A stretch of DNA of 64,000 nt from Prorocentrum cordatum (Eukaryota; Sar; Dinophyceae; Prorocentrales; Prorocentraceae), in NCBI GenBank assembly GCA_963575745.1, contig CAUYUJ010000843.1, forward strand, positions 32,501 to 96,500. The letters run 5' to 3'. A program made the position numbers and the translations under genes. Position 1 is the stretch's first letter; the number at the start of each line of letters is the position of its first letter. The notes beneath the pieces are model-generated. The model searched no databases. It saw nothing but the letters and a program-made list of their open reading frames with translations, and had not been told where the DNA came from. Below, one piece after another: positions 28,740 to 40,105 of this stretch.

Positions 28740-29115
28740 CGAGCACTGCCTGCAATCCCAAGCAGGCTCACCACCGCCGCCGCGCTACGCCGTGGGCGCA
28801 GCCGCGCTCCCGCCGCGAGCCTGGGGCGGGGAGCACCGGGGGAAAGCCCCCCGCCGCAAACTATGGCGTGCCCAGCGCGGCGCGCTTGGGATCGGTCTGG
28901 GGGGCAGCTCGCCGCGCGCGCGCGGGCGCCCCACCCCCTCTAAAGGCCGACTCGTCATGGCTGCGACACGCCGCCGACGCCGCCGTCGTCGTCGCGCCAT
29001 TGCGGGTGACCTGTAGAGGGCGCTCTGGCCACGATACCAGGGCGAGTCAGGCCGCGGGGACGAAGGACGCGCAGCAGCACCTCCGCATCCCCTTCCTCCT
29101 CCTGACCCTCCTCAT
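28740..29115. other. GC-rich spacer, no gene recognised
   Basis: Very GC-rich (CGCCGCGCTACGCCGTGGGC-type) with open frames on both strands that look compositional. Confidence 0.5.
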
Positions 29116-29119
29116 TGTT

Positions 29120-30700
29120 CTTTTCCTCCTCCTCCTCCTCCTCCTCCTCCTCGAACCCTTCAACGAAAAATCCTCTCTGTCGCACCCCGAGGTCAGTCGG
29201 AAGGGCCGGCTGGGCTCTTCGCCCGAGACTTCCTTACCACATATGACCCTTGCGCTGATAAGCTCGTAGCAACGACACAGATGGAGGGCGGCCCGTTTCC
29301 AAAATGTGGCGCTCGATTTAGTGCACCGCACATTCGTTCAAAAACATCAATATCTTCACCGATTGAAGGCGGGTGGTTTTCAAAATGTAGCTCTCGCCAT
29401 GGCGCCGCGCACACTCGTCTTAAACACTTGCAAGAGGCTTCACGGATGGAAGGCGGGTGGTTTTCAACATGTGGCTATCGCATCAACGACGCGAACAGTC
29501 CTGTTACAAAAACGGCAACAACGTCGCAAAGTTAGGGCGAGTGGTTTTAGGAATGCATAAAGGCCGCAGCGCGCCACATAGTCGGTTTCCACTGAACGCC
29601 GCGAACATCCACTTAAGCAGTTCAAGGGTTTCAAGAATTGAAGACGGCTCATGTTCAAAACGTGTCTGCCGCCTTAACATTGAACACATTCGTCCTGGGA
29701 TATTAGAAGTCCAATGATTATCATGACTAACGTGCCAAAAATATGTGTTGGAATAATTCCGGAATGTCGTGGCGCAACAATTACTTTGATTCGCGGCGTC
29801 GAAATCCCAGGAAAGGTATTATGGCACGAGTCCGGATCGTCAAACAGCATCAGTCAGGATGAGTCGTGGCAGTAAAACGGTTGTCTACAATCGGAACATT
29901 TCCCTCGGTGGACGTGAGCCCTTGCAGGGGCCTATGAAGACGGAACTGGAGGAGGCCTTATTCAAATGTTGTTCCTGAGTTTTCGGTTTACAATGGTCCT
30001 CCTCTTCCTCTTCGTCCTCCTCCTCCCCCCTCTTCCTCCTTTGTCCCTCCCTTTTTCCTCTCGCAACCCGAAGCCAACCAGAAGGGCGGCCTGAGCTTTT
30101 CGCCTGAAGCTGCTTCACATCTTATGGTCCTGGAGCTTAGAATTGGTAACGTACTCACAGATCGAAGCCGGGCCGTTTCCAAAATGTAGTTTTCGCCATA
30201 GCGCCGCGCACTTGGATTGAGGACGGGTGGCTTTCAAAATGCGAATCTCGCGTCAGCGCCGCGCACATTCGTTTTAAAAATCGAAGGAATTTTTACGGAT
30301 GGACGGCGGGCCGTTCTCAAAAAGTAGTTATCGCCATGGCGCCGCGCACATCCGTCTTAACAAATGCAAAAGTCTCACGGATGGAAAGCGGGCCGTTTTC
30401 AAAATGTAGCTCTCGCCATGGCGCCACGCACACTCGTCTTAACATAAGTGCAAGAGTTGCACGGATTGGAAACGGGCAGTTCTCAAAGTGTGGGTCTCGC
30501 CTTAGCGCCACACACCCTCGTCTGAAACATATGAAATAAGCTAGCGATTGAAGGTGGGTGGTATTCATAATGTCGTTTTCGCCTGAACGCCGCGCGCATT
30601 TGTCGTCAAAATATGACAAGACTGCGCGCACGGAGGGCGGAGTCGTTTCAAAATAGCTGATTTTCGCAGTAACGTTGCGCGCGTTCGCTTGAAGAAATTG
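29120..30700 (+). repeat. Higher-order repeat, copies 1 and 2
   Basis: The order (TCC)n, then AAGGGCCGGCTGGGCTCTTCG-like sequence, then a minisatellite of about 82-85 bp, then a GGCGTCGAAATCCCAGGAA segment occurs twice. Copy 1 runs from 29130 (minisatellite 29276-29660). Copy 2 runs from about 30000 (minisatellite 30155-30690). Minisatellite units carry CACGGATGGAAGGCGGG, TTTTCAAAATGTAGCTCTCG and CATGGCGCCGCGCACACTCG. A third, shorter copy lies at 31800-32210. Confidence 0.8.
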
Positions 30701-31404
30701 ATTCAACAATACCCGCGGCTAGCGTACGATTGGGAACGATTTAGGATTGTCCAGACGCAACAAGTACTTTGATTCGTGGCGTCGAAATCCCAGGAATGGT
30801 GGTCTGGTCATGTCAGCTTATGATTTCCGAATCCTTGGGGGGGCGCGCGTTGAAAATAGTGTCCCTATTCGGGCGAATCGCGGAGTGACGCCCGCCATAT
30901 TGAAAATCAACGGCGGCGGCGCCGGTGATTAGCGCCAGCGCCCGCTGCCAGCGAGAAGGCGACAGAAACAGCACAGACTGGGGGACGGGGGGGGGGCAAG
31001 GGCGGCAGGAGCAGGGGCCGTGAGCCAGGGCGACAGCTGTTCGAAATGAACTGATGTCGGCGCTCGCCCCCGCATTTTCTGTTTTTGTTTTGTCGAACCG
31101 ATGAGCCTCCTTTGCCCTGGCCGCAGCCAGGGGGGCGCCAGGTGCCTCCCGGGCCCGCGAACAAGGCGGGCTGGACGAAAAGGGCGCGTGGCCAAGCGGG
31201 GATGTGCCAAGCAGCTCACGTTGCTGACTTTCCGGGCGCCGCCTGGCGCCGAAAGCGGCCGTGCATCGAGGACTGGCCCCCCGCGGGGCGACCGAAACCG
31301 GCTGCGCGCAGCAGGTTTCGCACCCCCCCTTCCCTTCCCCAGCCTTTCGTCCGACCCGCGGCGGGCAGCCCTCCTCCCCCCGTCTGTCGCGCTCTGTCTG
31401 TGGT
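30701..31404. other. No gene recognised
   Basis: 30730-30805 is the second GGCGTCGAAATCCCAGGAA segment. 30900-31400 is GC-rich with overlapping frames on both strands and no recognisable domain. Confidence 0.5.
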
Positions 31405-31585
31405 CGTCGTCGACGACGACGACAACGACGAGTAGGCCCGATGACGACGACGACGACGACGACGACGACGAAGCACTGCGGATGCCGCATGGGGGGGGTG
31501 CTGCGCAGGCCCGCTGTAGTCGACGACGACGACGAGGACGACGACGAGGACGATGACGAGGACGAGAACGACGACGACGACGCCT
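31405..31585. repeat. (GAC)n triplet array
   Basis: GAC/GAG triplets around a short GC-rich island (31470-31520). The array is open in several frames as Asp- or Thr-rich. Confidence 0.9.
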
Positions 31586-31799
31586 GATAGAGTGAAAAAA
31601 TCGCCTCATACGTATACGACCCCAACTTCTGTACGACAGGCCATCACTCGTTTTGAGGCTGTCATACGATCCCCTCGGCGGTGCCCGCGACGACCCCCTG
31701 GCGCGCGTGATAAAAAAAATGTTTCGCGCCCCCCGGGGTCCATGCATCTGCCCGGGGGGGAAGGGGGGTACGCACTTGTTAATGGTACATCACAACCTG

Positions 31800-32210
31800 A
31801 CATTACGATTTGAGATCGTCAAGACGCAATTCAACATCCGAGACATATGCTTGGACTTCAGGATCTTCAAACGGTTGTCTCCCAACAGGGCACTTCCGTA
31901 GGTGGAAATGAACCCTTATAAGGGGCCTGTGAAGGGGAGCTTGGAGGGAGGCTGTATTCCAACATCCTCCTCCCCTTCCTCCTCCTCCTCCCCATTCCTC
32001 CTCCTCCCCATCCTCCTCCTCCTCCTCCTTCTCCTCCTCCATCCAAGCTTATTATAGACAACTCCTCCCCGTCGCACCCCGAAACGTGTCGGTAGGGAAG
32101 GCCAGGCGTTGTGCCTGAGTTTTCTTCACATTATCAAAGATCCTCAAGCTAAAAGATTGGAGCAACTTCACGGATGGAGGACGGGCCGATGTCAAAATGT
32201 GGCCGCACCT
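31800..32210 (+). repeat. Higher-order repeat, copy 3 (short)
   Basis: Matches 29840-29970 (ACGGTTGTCT, GGGGCCTRTGAAG) and then 30050-30170 (CGCAACCCGAA-like, AAGGCCAGGCGTTGTGCCTGAG). It has a single minisatellite unit at 32170-32205. A (TCC)n run lies at 31967-32042. Confidence 0.75.
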
Positions 32211-32424
32211 TTGGAACAGCCCTGGAGCCACTTGATCCAGGATATCCTGCCGTAGAAACGCAGCGGGCAATATCTCCATGAGGCGGCAGAACGTGAACCG
32301 GGAAAACTCGGGCCGAGTGTCCGGTGGGCCAACTCCCGCGCATAACATGGGAGGCCCGAAGCAGGCGTTACCCACGACCACCCCCTGCCCTGATAACTCT
32401 GGGCTCTGCATCTTCGAGCCCAGA

Positions 32425-32583
32425 CTTAGGTCGGGCATGTCCCCCTACAGGCAAATATTGAAGGAAAAACAAAAATACCTCAGAAGAAAAAGAAACAAAA
32501 AAATCTAGCAAACAAACACTTCATGATACTATGTTTGACTATGTTTTGAGATTCCTTCTGTAGAGGGACATGCCCGACTTAAG
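32425..32583. mobile_element. 159-bp inverted-repeat element (MITE/introner-like)
   Basis: Arms of 26 bases with two mismatches: CTTAGGTCGGGCATGTCCCC at the left, and the complement of GGGACATGCCCGACTTAAG at the right. The interior is AT-rich (CAAATATTG, AAAAAAATCTAGC), unlike the flanks. There is no coding capacity, so it would be non-autonomous. A target-site duplication is not evident. Confidence 0.8.
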
Positions 32584-32700
32584 CCCAAACTCCCGGCGTC
32601 ATGATGTCTTCACCCATCCCCCGGAACCGGTGTTTCGTCATCCTAAGTCTTTGTTTGACGGCCCCGCGACTCGGCAAGGGTCCCCAGCGGCCGAAAAGAG
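32578..32700 (+). repeat. Dispersed repeat T, copy 2
   Basis: GGTGTTTCGTCATCCTAAG, TTTGTTTGACGGCCCCGCG and AGCGGCCGAAAA align in order with 25600-25670 and 40000-40070. Confidence 0.65.
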
Positions 32701-32796
32701 CAACGCAACAAGAAAAACACGCCGTGATGTTGCTCATGACTCGAGGGGGTCTGGGAGTGCAGCAACAGCGCGCGCGCGCCGCCGCAGATGATGAGC

Positions 32797-33004
32797 CTGG
32801 TTTCCACCTCCACCACCACCACAAGTTGGAGGGGGGAAGGAGGAGGAGGGCGAGGAGGAGGAGGAGGACAAGGAGGACAAGGAGGACAAAGAGGACGACG
32901 AGGACAAAGAGGAGGAGGAGGAGGAGGACGCGGAGGAGGAGGCGGAGGAGGAGGCGGAGGAGGACCCCCCCCCCTCCAACTTGTGGTGCTGGCAATGGAA
33001 AGCA
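32797..33004. mobile_element. 208-bp inverted-repeat element with (AGG)n core
   Basis: The left arm (TTTCCACCTCCACCACCACC then ACAAGTTGGAGGGGGG) pairs with the right arm (CCCCCCTCCAACTTGTGGTG then GGCAATGGAAAGCAG). The core is (AGG)n with AGGACA units. The same arm type bounds 52487-52971, so this is a family of at least two. Confidence 0.75.
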
Positions 33005-33240
33005 GGCCCGCCCGCAGAGCTCAGCCCGCCGCGGCCACGCGCGGGGGCGGCGCAAAGCCCGCGGCTGGCGCGCCGCCCGCCGCCGCGGCGCCGCCCGCCG
33101 CCGCCGGCGCGGTGTGGCCGGCCGCGGCCGAGAGCGCGGCAGCCCTCCCGCGCAGCGGCGGCTGCCGCGGCGGCGCGGCGGCTGCCGCGCCGGCGGCGGC
33201 TGGAGGCGGCCGCCGGCAGCGGCTTCTTTGGTGGGCAGAG
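33005..33240. other. GC-rich spacer, no gene recognised
   Basis: CGCCGCCGCGGCGCC-type sequence. Frames on both strands are Ala/Arg/Pro-rich and look compositional. Confidence 0.5.
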
Positions 33241-33254
33241 GGGCACAAAGAGAG

Positions 33255-33412
33255 AGGCACAAACGAGCAGACCAGGGGCCCTGGGACGCACAAAATCAAG
33301 AGACTCGGATAGCAGGATTACCCCTATGTTTCCATACTTGGGGGGCTTTCGTCTTCCCCCCCACGTCCCAAATTTTCCTATATTTTCTGGGGAATCGACG
33401 GTTAATCCCACC
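33255..33412 (+). repeat. Dispersed repeat Q, copy 2
   Basis: Aligned with 25118-25262: GGGGCCCTGGGACGCACAAA, GGATTACCCCTATGTTTCC, TTCCTATATTTTCTGGGG and ATCGACGGTTAATCCC. A GGATTACC/GGTTAATCC pair suggests short degenerate inverted ends. Confidence 0.75.
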
Positions 33413-35245
33413 AGCCCTCTGGGCGTCAGTGGTTTAGGGCGTTTCCTCTTCCACCCCTCCCTCTTCCCCTTCGGGGAGGGGTTTACCCCTCCCCCTACCC
33501 CCTCCCCACTGACCTGGACAGGAGGGGCGGGGAGCGGTCAGAGCGTCCAAAACGGCCTCGGCGAGGAAGCCAAAATCATTGATCTTACTATGGCTTTGGC
33601 CCGATGTTTGGCCTTCTGAGGGGGCAGGGCTAAGTAAAGCTCTCCTCTTCTTTGATCGATTTCCTCCACGATGGCCGCAAGAGGCCCCCAGGATGCCCCA
33701 AGAGGCCGCAGGATGGCCCCAAGATGGCCCCAAGAGGCCCCCCAAGAGGCCCCCAGGAGGCCCCCAAGAGACCCCCAAGAGGCCCCAAGAGACCCCCCAG
33801 AGGCACCCAAGGTGCTCCCAGAGGCCCCGGCGATAATGTCAAACCATTGTTCGCACTAAGGTTTTAGCCACATGTTGGCCTCTTGGGGGGGGCACTGATT
33901 AAGATGACTCCAAGAGCGCCTCGGAGAGCCCAAAATGACCTCCAAGATGGCCCAAGAAATCCCACGATGACTCATACTGGCTTCCTCTGTGTGCTGTCCA
34001 CTTCCCTGATCGAGGCAATCCCACCAGCCCTCTGGGCGTCGGTGGTTTAAGGCGTTTCCTCTTCCACCCCTCCCTCTTTCCCTTCGGGGAGGGGTTTACC
34101 CCTCCCCCTACCCCCTCCCCGTGGACCTGGACGGGGGGGGCCGCGAGCGGTCAGAGCGTCCAAAACGGCCTCGGCGAGGAAGCCAAAATCATTGATTTTA
34201 CTCAGATGTTGGGCCCCGTTTTGGCCTCCTGAGGGGGCAGAGATGGCCCCAAGAAGCGCCCAGGAGGCCCCCAAAGGCCCCAAGATGGCCCCAAGAGGCC
34301 CCAAGAGGCCCCCAGGAGGCCCCAAACAGGATCCCGAACGGCCCACAGAGGCCCCCCCGAGGCACCCAAGACGCCGAAAAGCCCCTCAGGACGACCCTCT
34401 ACTCGCCTGGGCGTCGTTTCTGGACGGGCTGGTGGGGATACGCGAAGCGTTTCCCCACCAGCCCTCTGGGCGTCGGTGGTTTAGGGCGTTTCCTCTTCCA
34501 CCCCTCCCTCTTCCCCTTCGGGGAGGGGTCCCCCTACCCCCTCCCCACTGACCTGGACAGGAGGGGCGGGGAGCGGTCAGAGCGTCCAAAACGGCCTCGG
34601 CGAGGAAGCCAAAATCATTGATCTTACTATGGCTTTGGCCCGATGTTTGGCCTTCTGAGGGGGCAGGGCTAAGTAAAGCTCTCCTCTTCTTTGATCGATT
34701 TCCTCCACGATGGCCGCAAGAGGCCCCCAGGATGCCCCAAGAGGCCGCAGGATGGCCCCAAGATGGCCCCAAGAGGCCCCCCAAGAGGCCCCCAGGAGGC
34801 CCCCAAGAGACCCCCAAGAGGCCCCAAGAGACCCCCCAGAGGCACCCAAGGTGCTCCCAGAGGCCCCGGCGATAATGTCAAACCATTGTTCGCACTAAGG
34901 TTTTAGCCACATGTTGGCCTCTTGGGGGGGGCACTGATTAAGATGACTCCAAGAGCGCCTCGGAGAGCCCAAAATGACCTCCAAGATGGCCCAAGAAATC
35001 CCACGATGACTCATACTGGCTTCCTCTGTGTGCTGTCCACTTCCCTGATCGAGGCAATCCCACCAGCCCTCTGGGCGTCGGTGGTTTAAGGCCTTTCCTC
35101 TTCCACCCCTCCCTCTTTCCCTTCGGGGAGGGGTTTACCCCTCCCCCTTACCCCCTCCCCGTGGACCTGGACGGGGGGCGGCCGCGAGCGGTCAGAGCGT
35201 CCAAAACGGCCTCGGCGAGGAGGCCAAAATCATTGATTATACTCA
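33409..35245 (+). repeat. Nested tandem duplication, offset 1039 bp
   Basis: About 795 bases (33409-34205) recur almost identically at 34450-35245. Inside is a box of about 135 bases containing CCAGCCCTCTGGGCGTC and GGACCTGGAC, present five times (33409, 34018, 34454, 35054, 35640). Each box is followed by a CCAAGANGGCCCC degenerate block. Copy 2 lacks a few bases in the first box. Confidence 0.9.
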
Positions 35246-36190
35246 GATGGCCCACGACGGCTCCAAGAGGGCCTCAGAGAGCCCAAGATCGCCTCCAAGA
35301 TGGCTCAAGATAGCGCAAGATGCCTGGAGATGGTTCAGAAGACGCTCCAACACGTTCCAAGACCGCTCCAAGATGGTTCCAAGTGCCCACAAGAGCATCA
35401 TTAGTGCCCTCGAAAGGCCGAAATGCTTCAAAACCCTACGGAAAATCAATGTTTTTGGTGTTCTCACTTTTTCGCTTCCGAAGCCCATCCGAGGCCTCAA
35501 GATGGCGCCAAAATGTCCCAATTGGGCCCCAACAGGGACCCAAGAGAGCCTCAAAACTGCCTCAACAGCGTCCAAGAGCGCTCCAAGAGCGACCCAAGAG
35601 GGGTCCAGGAAACGATTTTAGACAGTCCGGAGGGGCAGCGCTAATCCCTCCAGCCCTCTGGGCGTCGGTGGTTTAAGGCGTTTCCTCTTCCACCCCTCCC
35701 TGTTCCCCTTCGGGGAAGGGTTTGCCCCTCCCCCTACCCCCTCCCCACTGACCTGGACAGGAGGGGCGGGGAGCGGTCAGAGCGTCCGAGATGGCCCACG
35801 ACGGCTCCAAGAGGGCCTCAGAGAGCCCACGATCGCCTCCAAGATGGCTCAAGATAGCGCAAGATGCCTGAAGATGATTCAGAAAACGCTCCATCACGTT
35901 CCAAGACCGCTCCAAGATGGTTCCAAGTGCCCACAAGAGCATCATTAGAGTGCCCTCAAAAGGCCGAAATGCTTCAAAACCCTACGGAAAATCCATGTTG
36001 TTGGTGCTCTCACATTTTCGCTTCCGAAGCCCATCCGACGCCTCAAGATGGCGCCAAGATGTCCCAACTGGGCCCCAACAGGGGCCCAAGAGAGCCTCAA
36101 GACTGCCTCAACAGCGTCCAAGAGCGCTCCAAGAGCGATCCAAGAGGGGTCCAGGAAGCGATTAGACAGTCTGGAGGGGCAACGCTAATT
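35246..36190 (+). repeat. Second tandem duplication, offset 544 bp
   Basis: 35246-35638 recurs at 35790-36185 with scattered substitutions (shared GATGGCCCACGACGGCTCC, ATGCTTCAAAACCCTACGG, AACAGGGRCCCAAGAGAGCC). Box copy 5 lies between them. The opposite-strand open frames are Leu/Gly/Trp-rich. Confidence 0.88.
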
Positions 36191-36655
36191 AAAGCTCTGC
36201 TCTTGTTTGATAGATTTGCTCCAAGATGCCCCCCCAGAGCGCCCCGATGGCGTCTAAAAGGACCCCAGACGCCCAAAAACTGCTTCACAAGAAATTCAAT
36301 CGAGCGCTCGCGCGGGACGCGAAGCCGAGAATACTGCGAAAACACATGTAAGAGCAACCGAAACGATCAAATGCTTCTCACAGAAATATGTTATTCTTCC
36401 TGCACATCCTTACTCGACGCCTCAATTGCTCTCATTGTTCCAAACGGAAGCTAAGAAAAGCGTCACGTCCGACTGCTGTTGCAGGAGATTGCGGCAGGAG
36501 AAGGAGGAAGAAGGCGGAGGAGAAGGAGGAAGAGGGGGAGAAGAACAGCTGCCGATCATCGGCGCTCTTCGTTCGAGTGCCTGGTGTAGGATGGGCTGGT
36601 GGGGATACTTCTTTTGCGTCAAGAATTGCGTCTATGTGCTGTTTCCCCTCCTGCA
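36191..36655. other. No gene recognised
   Basis: Mixed sequence with a short purine tract at 36490-36545. No motif recognised. Confidence 0.5.
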
Positions 36656-36830
36656 GAAACCCTAAGCTCCTGGCGTTGCAACTTTTTCACACCGGGAGTT
36701 GTCCCTCAATCTCGGGCCCCAGGGCTCTCACAGGTCGATTCGGCTCGAGAGATGGCGCAGGAGCGTGACTTTGTACGATGTCACAACTTTTTTGCAACTT
36801 CGGATCTCAGGGGCCGGCGGCGGCTTCTTT
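36656..36830 (+). repeat. Dispersed repeat S, copy 2
   Basis: CTCCTGGCGTTGCAAC, TTTTTCACACCGGGAG, CTCGGGCCCCAGGGCTCTCA and CAGGTCGATTCGGCTCGA align in order with 25300-25400. Confidence 0.7.
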
Positions 36831-37130
36831 GATGAGCATAGATGAAGCCGATCCCTATCCCGAGAGATCCTACGTATCAAAAAAAACGGAGATGTTTCTC
36901 GCAACTTTCGGCCTCTAGGGGCCCTCGCCATTCTCCAGGACCGTCAACAAAACCGACGCAGGATGAAAATCGGGTCCTCGGGAGTGGGTCGAGACTCCTG
37001 GGGACCCCACTTAAAACATTAGACAACGGATGTCTGGGTCCCCACTGGCGTGTCCTTGACGGCACTGGCCGACTTACCCACCCAGGCGAGGACAACTACG
37101 TATATGATCCAGGGCAGTCCAGAAGGATTA

Positions 37131-37344
37131 TCCTCCTCCTCCTGGTCCTCCTCCTCCTCCACGTCCCCCTCCTCGTCCTGCTTTTCTTCCTCCTCCTCCT
37201 CCTCCTCCTCCTCCTCCTCCTTCGCCTCCTCCTCCTCCTGCTCCAGCTCCTCCCTCTCCCTCTCCTCCTCCTCCTCCTCCTCCTCCTCCTCCTCCTCCTC
37301 CTCCTCCTCCTCCTCCTCCTCCTCCGCCTCCTCCTCCTCCTCCT

Positions 37345-37383
<39 letters not shown>

Positions 37384-37412
37384 TCTGCTCCACCTCCTCG
37401 TCCTCCTCCTCC
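37131..37412. repeat. (TCC)n pyrimidine tract
   Basis: About 280 bases of CCT/CTG triplets. All long frames are poly-Leu, poly-Ser or poly-Glu artefacts. Confidence 0.95.
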
Positions 37413-37429
37413 TACCCGTGGATGTGAGC

Positions 37430-38440
<1,011 letters not shown>

Positions 38441-38889
38441 CCCCCCTTCTCATCGGGGGGGGGGCCCTGCGACCGACCCATCCCATCTCGGGGGGGCTGT
38501 GATCTCGGGGGGCGGGCTGTGAACCCTAGACCCAGGGCTGAAGGGCAATTACGCCTCGTGTCCGCCCAAGCCCAGATCCTCTCTATAAATATGAAAAGGC
38601 GGGCCCACCCACAAACTGAGCTACGAGCCCTCCTCTGGCCGAACCCCTCTCGAAATACGACGCAGCTCTCAAATCTCGGGGGCGCCCAAGAGAGGGACGT
38701 CCAAGAGGGAGGTTCGCAAATCATGGCTAGAAACGCATGCGCGAGCCCAGGGAGGGCCAAAGGATGCATTGAAATCCGCCGACCCCCGCTTGCCGGGTTA
38801 AAAAGGCGCGTGAGACATTTGGCTGTCCCCCTCCCCCTTTCCCCCTCCCCTGTGGTCCAAAATGCAGCTTGAGGGGAGGGGGGGGGACG
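38441..38889. other. No gene; partial repeat U
   Basis: 38685-38735 (CCAAGAGAGGGACGTCCAAG, GCAAATCATGGCTAG) is a diverged part of repeat U. Nothing else recognised. Confidence 0.5.
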
Positions 38890-39530
38890 AGCTTGCCAAC
38901 GCCTCCCCGGGGCCTCTAGAGGCTCCAAGAAGCCACACGTAAGCCCAGACAGAGCGCCAAGACAGTCGAAGAGAGCGTCGAGACGGCCCAGAATAGCCCC
39001 ACGACGACCCAAGAAAACTTCAAGACGGCCCACGAGGCCCCCAAGAGGGCCCAAAAGTGTTCCCAGAGGACCGCCGAGAAGGCCCCAAGAGGCAACACTT
39101 GTCCCATTCTCTTCGGACAACGTGCATTTTTAGAGCACTCGCCGACTCTATGTGACAGCATCTGAGACTGCCCAAGGGACCCCCAATATCGTCACAAGAC
39201 GACCGACGAGGCCCCAAAGAGGCCCCCAGGACGGCCCAAGAGGGCCCTGAGACGGCCGCAGGGGCCTCCAAGACGGCCCATGAGAGCCCCAAGAGGGCCC
39301 CAAGAGAGCCCAAGAGGGGGAATCCGAACTGATAGTTCGAGCATTTCCCCCAAAGATGGCCCCAGCGGCCCCCCAGAGGCCCCCGAGGCGCCCCCAATAG
39401 ATCCGAAGAGGTCTCCAAGACGCCTCCAAGGAGCCCCCAAGAGGCCACTGAGAGACCCCAAAAAGCCCCCCAGAAGCGCCCAAGAGCCCACCAAGAGGCC
39501 ATGAGAGGCATCCCACGAGACCCTCCTGGC
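38890..39530. repeat. CCAAGANGGCC-type degenerate repeat block
   Basis: About 640 bases of CCCCAAGAGGCC, CCAAGACGGCCC and GAGACGGCC units interleaved with short unique stretches. Minus-strand frames here are Leu/Gly/Trp-rich. Confidence 0.8.
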
Positions 39531-40105
39531 CCACAGCCAATGCACAGTGGCGGGGTGGGCCGAAGGCCACTAGACTTCCACGATCGTCGCAAGCTCTTAC
39601 TCCTTCTAGGGGTCGGCAGAATGGCGCAAGCCACTTGAATACAATCAACAGAGGAGACCATGAAATCTAAGGAGACATTCCTGCCCCGAGCCCCGCTTGC
39701 GATGAACCCTTGATCAGTCAGCATCGAGTCGGCCATTCGGACCAAACCGAGATGTGCATCGGATGGGCCCGCATCGGCACGGAATCGAAACCGAATATGA
39801 TCGGCTGCGCCAGGATGCACAGCATCGCCACGCAAGCATCGAGCCGCATTGGATCGTCGCAATGTCGGAACTGAATCGAACCGGGCCAGCTGGAATCGAT
39901 ATAGAATGACATCGATCAGATCGAAATGGACCCAGACATCTGACCGCTCCAAGTTTTCGATTCATGCCCTGGAGGTCTGGACCACTTCCCCAGGCTGGTT
40001 TTTCGTCCTGAATCGTTGTTTGACGGCGCCCAGGCCTGGCGAGGGCCCCCAGAAGCCGAAAACGGCCAACAAAAAAAAGAAAAAAGAACACCCCCCCAAA
40101 AAAAA
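39531..40105 (+). repeat. ATCGA-rich stretch and dispersed repeat T, copy 3
   Basis: 39710-39930 is rich in ATCGGA/ATCGAA. 39945-40075 matches repeat T (CACTTCCCCAGGCTGG, TTTTTCGTCCTGAATCG, TTGTTTGACGGCGCCC). An A-rich run follows at 40060-40110. No gene recognised. Confidence 0.6.

Noticed and set aside
33434-34881. Leu/Gly/Trp-rich frames with regular spacing, possible repeat protein
   Set aside because: The four-residue rhythm follows from the 12-base CCAAGA-type DNA repeat, and frames are open on both strands.
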